A DNA stretch of 64,000 nucleotides, from contig NC_089285.1 of NCBI RefSeq assembly GCF_963678975.1, forward strand, positions 6,000,694-6,064,693. Direction: 5' to 3'. Shown here in pieces: positions 61,240 through 64,000 of the stretch. This DNA comes from Dysidea avara (lineage: Eukaryota; Porifera; Demospongiae; Dictyoceratida; Dysideidae). A program made the position numbers and the translations under genes. The notes beneath the pieces are model-generated. The model was not told the DNA's origin. It saw only the letters and a program-made list of their open reading frames with translations, and made no database searches. Positions within the stretch are counted from its first letter, which is position 1; each line of letters opens with the position of its first letter.

Positions 61240-62710
61240 ATCTGTATCTAAGACAGCAGAGCACAAGAACAGGAAAAGGAAAGCATATTCTTCCAATTCT
61301 CAAGCCCCTACCATGTTCCAGTGAAAATTGGGTGCCTTTGCAAACCAAGAAAAAGTACCAATATCCAGGATGGCATGATGAAAACACTGCTGGAAACGTA
61401 CTGTACTTTGCTGAAAACATTGAATCTTTGCCCCATTATAGTGGTCCACATTTTTTGTGGTCAGACATTCAGCTAAGTAAGAGCAGTACAACTAAAAATA
61501 ACTTTACGATGCAGATTAATTTGAAATCAGAACATCTGCACTATTGGCTCTCGTGGTGCAATGGGGTCAGAAGATGTGGTCAATGCAACCATGTTTTGCC
61601 ACGATCATTTATACTGGACTACTGGACTGGAATACTGGAATGGACTACTGGACTGACATTTTTTTTGGTTTTACACATTTTTAAGGTGGGGTTACTGTAC
61701 ATTTGGGTGGCTTGTAACAACATTTCAACACTGAGTGGTGAATATGATACTAAAAAGTAGCTCTGATAAGTCAAATGGGTTCAATTAAATGTATTCTATC
61801 CACTGCTTGACAGTATCCGCTCTACTGTATAGCAGATACTGACATGTAGGTATACCCAGAAATGTTTCTCTCGCTCATAGAGGCACACGTGATTATTGTG
61901 ATACAACTTTCTATAACATATGCATATTGCGAATTGGTGACTAGTCACTGGAGTCCATGATATGTAATTGTGCAATAGGGACACATTAAATTAACCTACG
62001 TACTTTTATAACTTGTATGTACTGTGTGCCGTACTGTATGCCATTGTGCTATGACAATGCAATTTTCTACTCCTATTAACAGCTAAATGACATTGTAATA
62101 CAATTAAGGGGGCAAGCAACTATGTCCTATGGCTTACATCAATAAAATTATGTGTTTTATGTGAAGCTGTAAAAGCAACACAGATACTGTTCTCCACCTG
62201 ATGAGTAACACATGTTGTAGTTGAGACATTGAACTTATGTTTAGTGCAAATCTGACTGAAATCCTCTGAAGTATGTACAAATTATCGCATGGTTACAAAA
62301 CACTGTAATTTTAACACTAAAATTGATTCTCCTCCTACAGCTAATTGTGAAAGTCCCCAAAAATTCTTGCTGTGGCTTGTAATAGCATTATCTTTAAAAG
62401 TATGGAAATAGATTTTTAGGAATGACTACTATGGCTTCAAAAGAGAAGATTACTAAAACTGTGAGACTAGATTCATAATTTGTAGAATTCCCATTCTTTA
62501 GGTCTAAAATACTAAACTGAGTCTTACAGTCAGTACTTCTAACTGGAGATGGTGATTTTTAATTACCATAAACACATCTGATACAAAAGGGAGTGGAAAG
62601 CAAGCATAGATCAATGAAAACCAAGATTTTGCATGTGAAGCCATAGGAATTAGTAGCGTGCCCCATTTACAGAATACAGACATTTCATTCCAGTAATGAA
62701 ATATTATATA

Positions 62711-62823
62711 GTTATACAACGGCCACGAGTGCTCTGCCTGATATAAACGCATGAGCCTGAGGGCCGTTAGGCCCGAAGGCAAGTGCGTTTATACAGGCAG
62801 AGCACGAGTGCACGTTGTATAAC
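62711..62823. repeat. Imperfect palindrome, about 55-bp arms
   Basis: GTTATACAACG...GAGTGCTCTGCCTG-ATATAAACGCA mirrored by TGCGTTTATA-CAGGCAGAGCAC...CGTTGTATAAC, around a GGGCCGTTAGGCCC centre. Confidence 0.85.
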
Positions 62824-63519
62824 TGTTATGTACCACTTACCTAATAGGTGGGGAGAGTCTCACAAGACAGCTGTAACGCTTATAAAGGCCAGGTTTCTAA
62901 CATCGATTGTGGGTAACCAAGCCGGACGTTGCGATGACGTTCCCCCTGCAGTACTGCAGCCACCTGAGATATTGAAAGCTAGTACGCTATGGGTTATATC
63001 ACTAACCTGCATTCGCTGTTCGACTCTCATTATGTAGTGCTCAGCATGCCAGCGTGATCACTCAATCGCCATATAGACTAAGCGCCAGACTAATCGCCAT
63101 AGTGATTCCCTCGAGCGAAAAAAAGTAGCTAAATAGATGTTTTAAGTAAACAAAACCCAACTACTAAACGATACTAGTCTAATTCTTACTATTCACACTG
63201 GCTAAACTCGAATCTGGTGGCATGACAAAACTGGTTACCACAATCGAATGTAAAGGTTAGTATTACTTAGAATATATTTGTTTTATTGAGTCATTCTCGA
63301 AGTGGACTACAGTTTAATATGGGCTAAGATGGCACCAGACTAGTAAGGTGTATAAGTACGTTTATATATATGTAGACTAGAGTTGTGGCCACCCGTGTTG
63401 GCTTCTTCGATCGCCATTGGCTGCTTGTAAACATTATACGTATTGGTGACGTTATGGCCCACAATCGACCTTTACATGTCAGGCTATAAAAGAATTCGAG
63501 TGATCTGTGAAGTGTCCTT

Positions 63520-63790
63520 CCACCTATTAGGTGAGGTGTCGTAGTGGTCTTCGCCACCGGCACTTGTGCTATGCTGCACAAAACCGCAGCCAGTGCAATA
63601 TCTGTATATTGCACTACGGTCGGTGCATTATAACTTATAATGCACTCGTTGTGGTCTACAAAACTGCAACCAGTGCGTTATAAGTTATAATGCACTCGCT
63701 GCAGTCTGCAGCAGTGCAATATACAAATTATGGCACTGGCGGTGCCTTTGAACTGCCCACGCAGAGTGGTACATAACCAGTTATGTGATG
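63520..63790. repeat. Cluster of short palindromes of GTGCATTATAACTTATAATGCAC type
   Basis: Self-complementary 23-mers near 63625 and 63676 plus CAGTGCAATAT/ATATTGCACT pairs. CCACCTATTAGGTGAGG and GTGGTACATAACCAGTTATG mirror 62819-62858 in part, suggesting that 62711-63790 is one nested element. Confidence 0.6.
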
Positions 63791-64000
63791 GGATCTAGTT
63801 TGTGTGTTCACACACACCATTATGTTACTGTATAGCAGATATACTGACATGTGTGTATGCCCAAAAATGTTTCTTTCACTGTTAGACACACGAGATCATT
63901 GTGATACAACTATCTATATCAGTAGATACTGTCAAGCAGTGATTAGAATCGATTTAATTGAATCCATTTGACTTATCACAGCTACACTGTACTTTTTAGT

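Larger units (their letters stand above)
57200..61640 (+). pseudogene. RecQ-family DNA helicase gene, broken and split by a hAT transposon
   Basis: Coding pieces lie at 57200-58864 and 61248-61640. Helicase motifs in order: Q-motif region FNEFQSRIIDAVLE, Walker A QPTGSGKSLCYQ (57390-57425), LLITPTIILMQDQ, motif II now HEAHLVYDW (usual DEAH; 57688), motif III VALSAT (57782), motif V VIVATHAFGLGINK (58148), motif VI EFGRAGRDG (58237). A C-terminal part (58474-58860) follows with LRGGNVAW and KEWWRCFIHQCAAAGYI, of RQC/winged-helix type. After the transposon the frame resumes with SKTAEHKNRKRKAYSS, then (shifted) GPHFLWSDIQLSKSST and GVRRCGQCNHVLP. Breaks: TAG at 57378-57380, frameshifts near 57520, 57740, 58030, 58225 and 61318, and loss of the DEAH Asp. 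RecQ enzymes unwind DNA 3'-5'. RecQ-like helicases with long extra C-termini are often parts of DNA transposons in invertebrates; that origin here is inference. Confidence 0.85.
61749..64000. mobile_element. DNA element with inverted ends reaching the window end
   Basis: ACTAAAAAGTA, GATAAGTCAAATGG, TTCAATTAAAT and CACTGCTTGACAGTATC at the left (61749-61818) are mirrored at 63935-64000. Inside each end is a further ~100-bp block (CTGTATAGCAGATA, GACATG, TTGTGATACAACT) in direct orientation. The right boundary may lie at or just past base 64000. No transposase recognised. Contains the palindromes at 62711 and 63590. Confidence 0.7.

Overview
Repeat-dominated, AT-rich animal DNA with short introns, one 200-base assembly gap (12689-12888) and no prokaryotic organisation. 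The soluble kinase with an HRDLSPNN catalytic loop, the metazoan-type Notchless gene and the mix of small transposons fit a demosponge; my guess is a haplosclerid of the Amphimedon queenslandica type. The species call is inference; the eukaryotic call is secure.

Layout. 1-3056 is the end of a large repeat (copy E1) that continues upstream of the window. 3057-13303 is a mixed interval: the decayed 3' end of a HEAT-repeat gene (3692-4290), a two-exon protein kinase gene (6714-7765), a dead non-LTR retrotransposon (8785-10610, minus) and a short hAT-type element with perfect 8-bp target duplication (11697-12081). 13304-30028 is the most striking object: a ~16.7-kb near-perfect palindrome (E2) whose two ~8.3-kb arms carry the same unique sequence, the same nested transposon and the same CA-rich blocks in mirror order. 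They meet in a 3.5-kb minisatellite that changes orientation near 21420. Each outer end is a double-hairpin module followed by a conserved terminal motif. Shorter or older copies of the arms and of that end module recur at 36640-39785, 39791-40290 and 40700-44045, so this looks like a family of mobile or amplifying DNA and not a single local rearrangement.

30030-46100 is mostly foldback elements, miniature transposons and dispersed repeats, plus two unassigned exon-like blocks near 34565-34919. 46326-46625 is a pure run of exactly 100 CAG triplets. 48115-48930 is a second dead non-LTR retrotransposon. 48997-55983 (minus) holds nine exons of a Notchless/NLE1 (yeast Rsa4) WD40 gene that lacks the sequence for about two WD repeats. 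A 29-bp x 16 minisatellite lies in that interval. Its introns are loaded with miniature elements, including one with a perfect 9-bp target duplication; its 53-bp sibling lies just downstream of the gene at 48012-48064.

57200-61640 is a broken RecQ-family helicase gene (plus strand), cut near its 3' end by an apparently intact 2375-bp hAT transposon (58865-61239) with matching terminal repeats, a perfect 8-bp target duplication and an uninterrupted 652-residue transposase. From 61749 to the end of the window lies another element with inverted ends. Only the kinase, the hAT transposase and possibly the Notchless gene look capable of making a protein; most of the rest is mobile DNA at different stages of decay.
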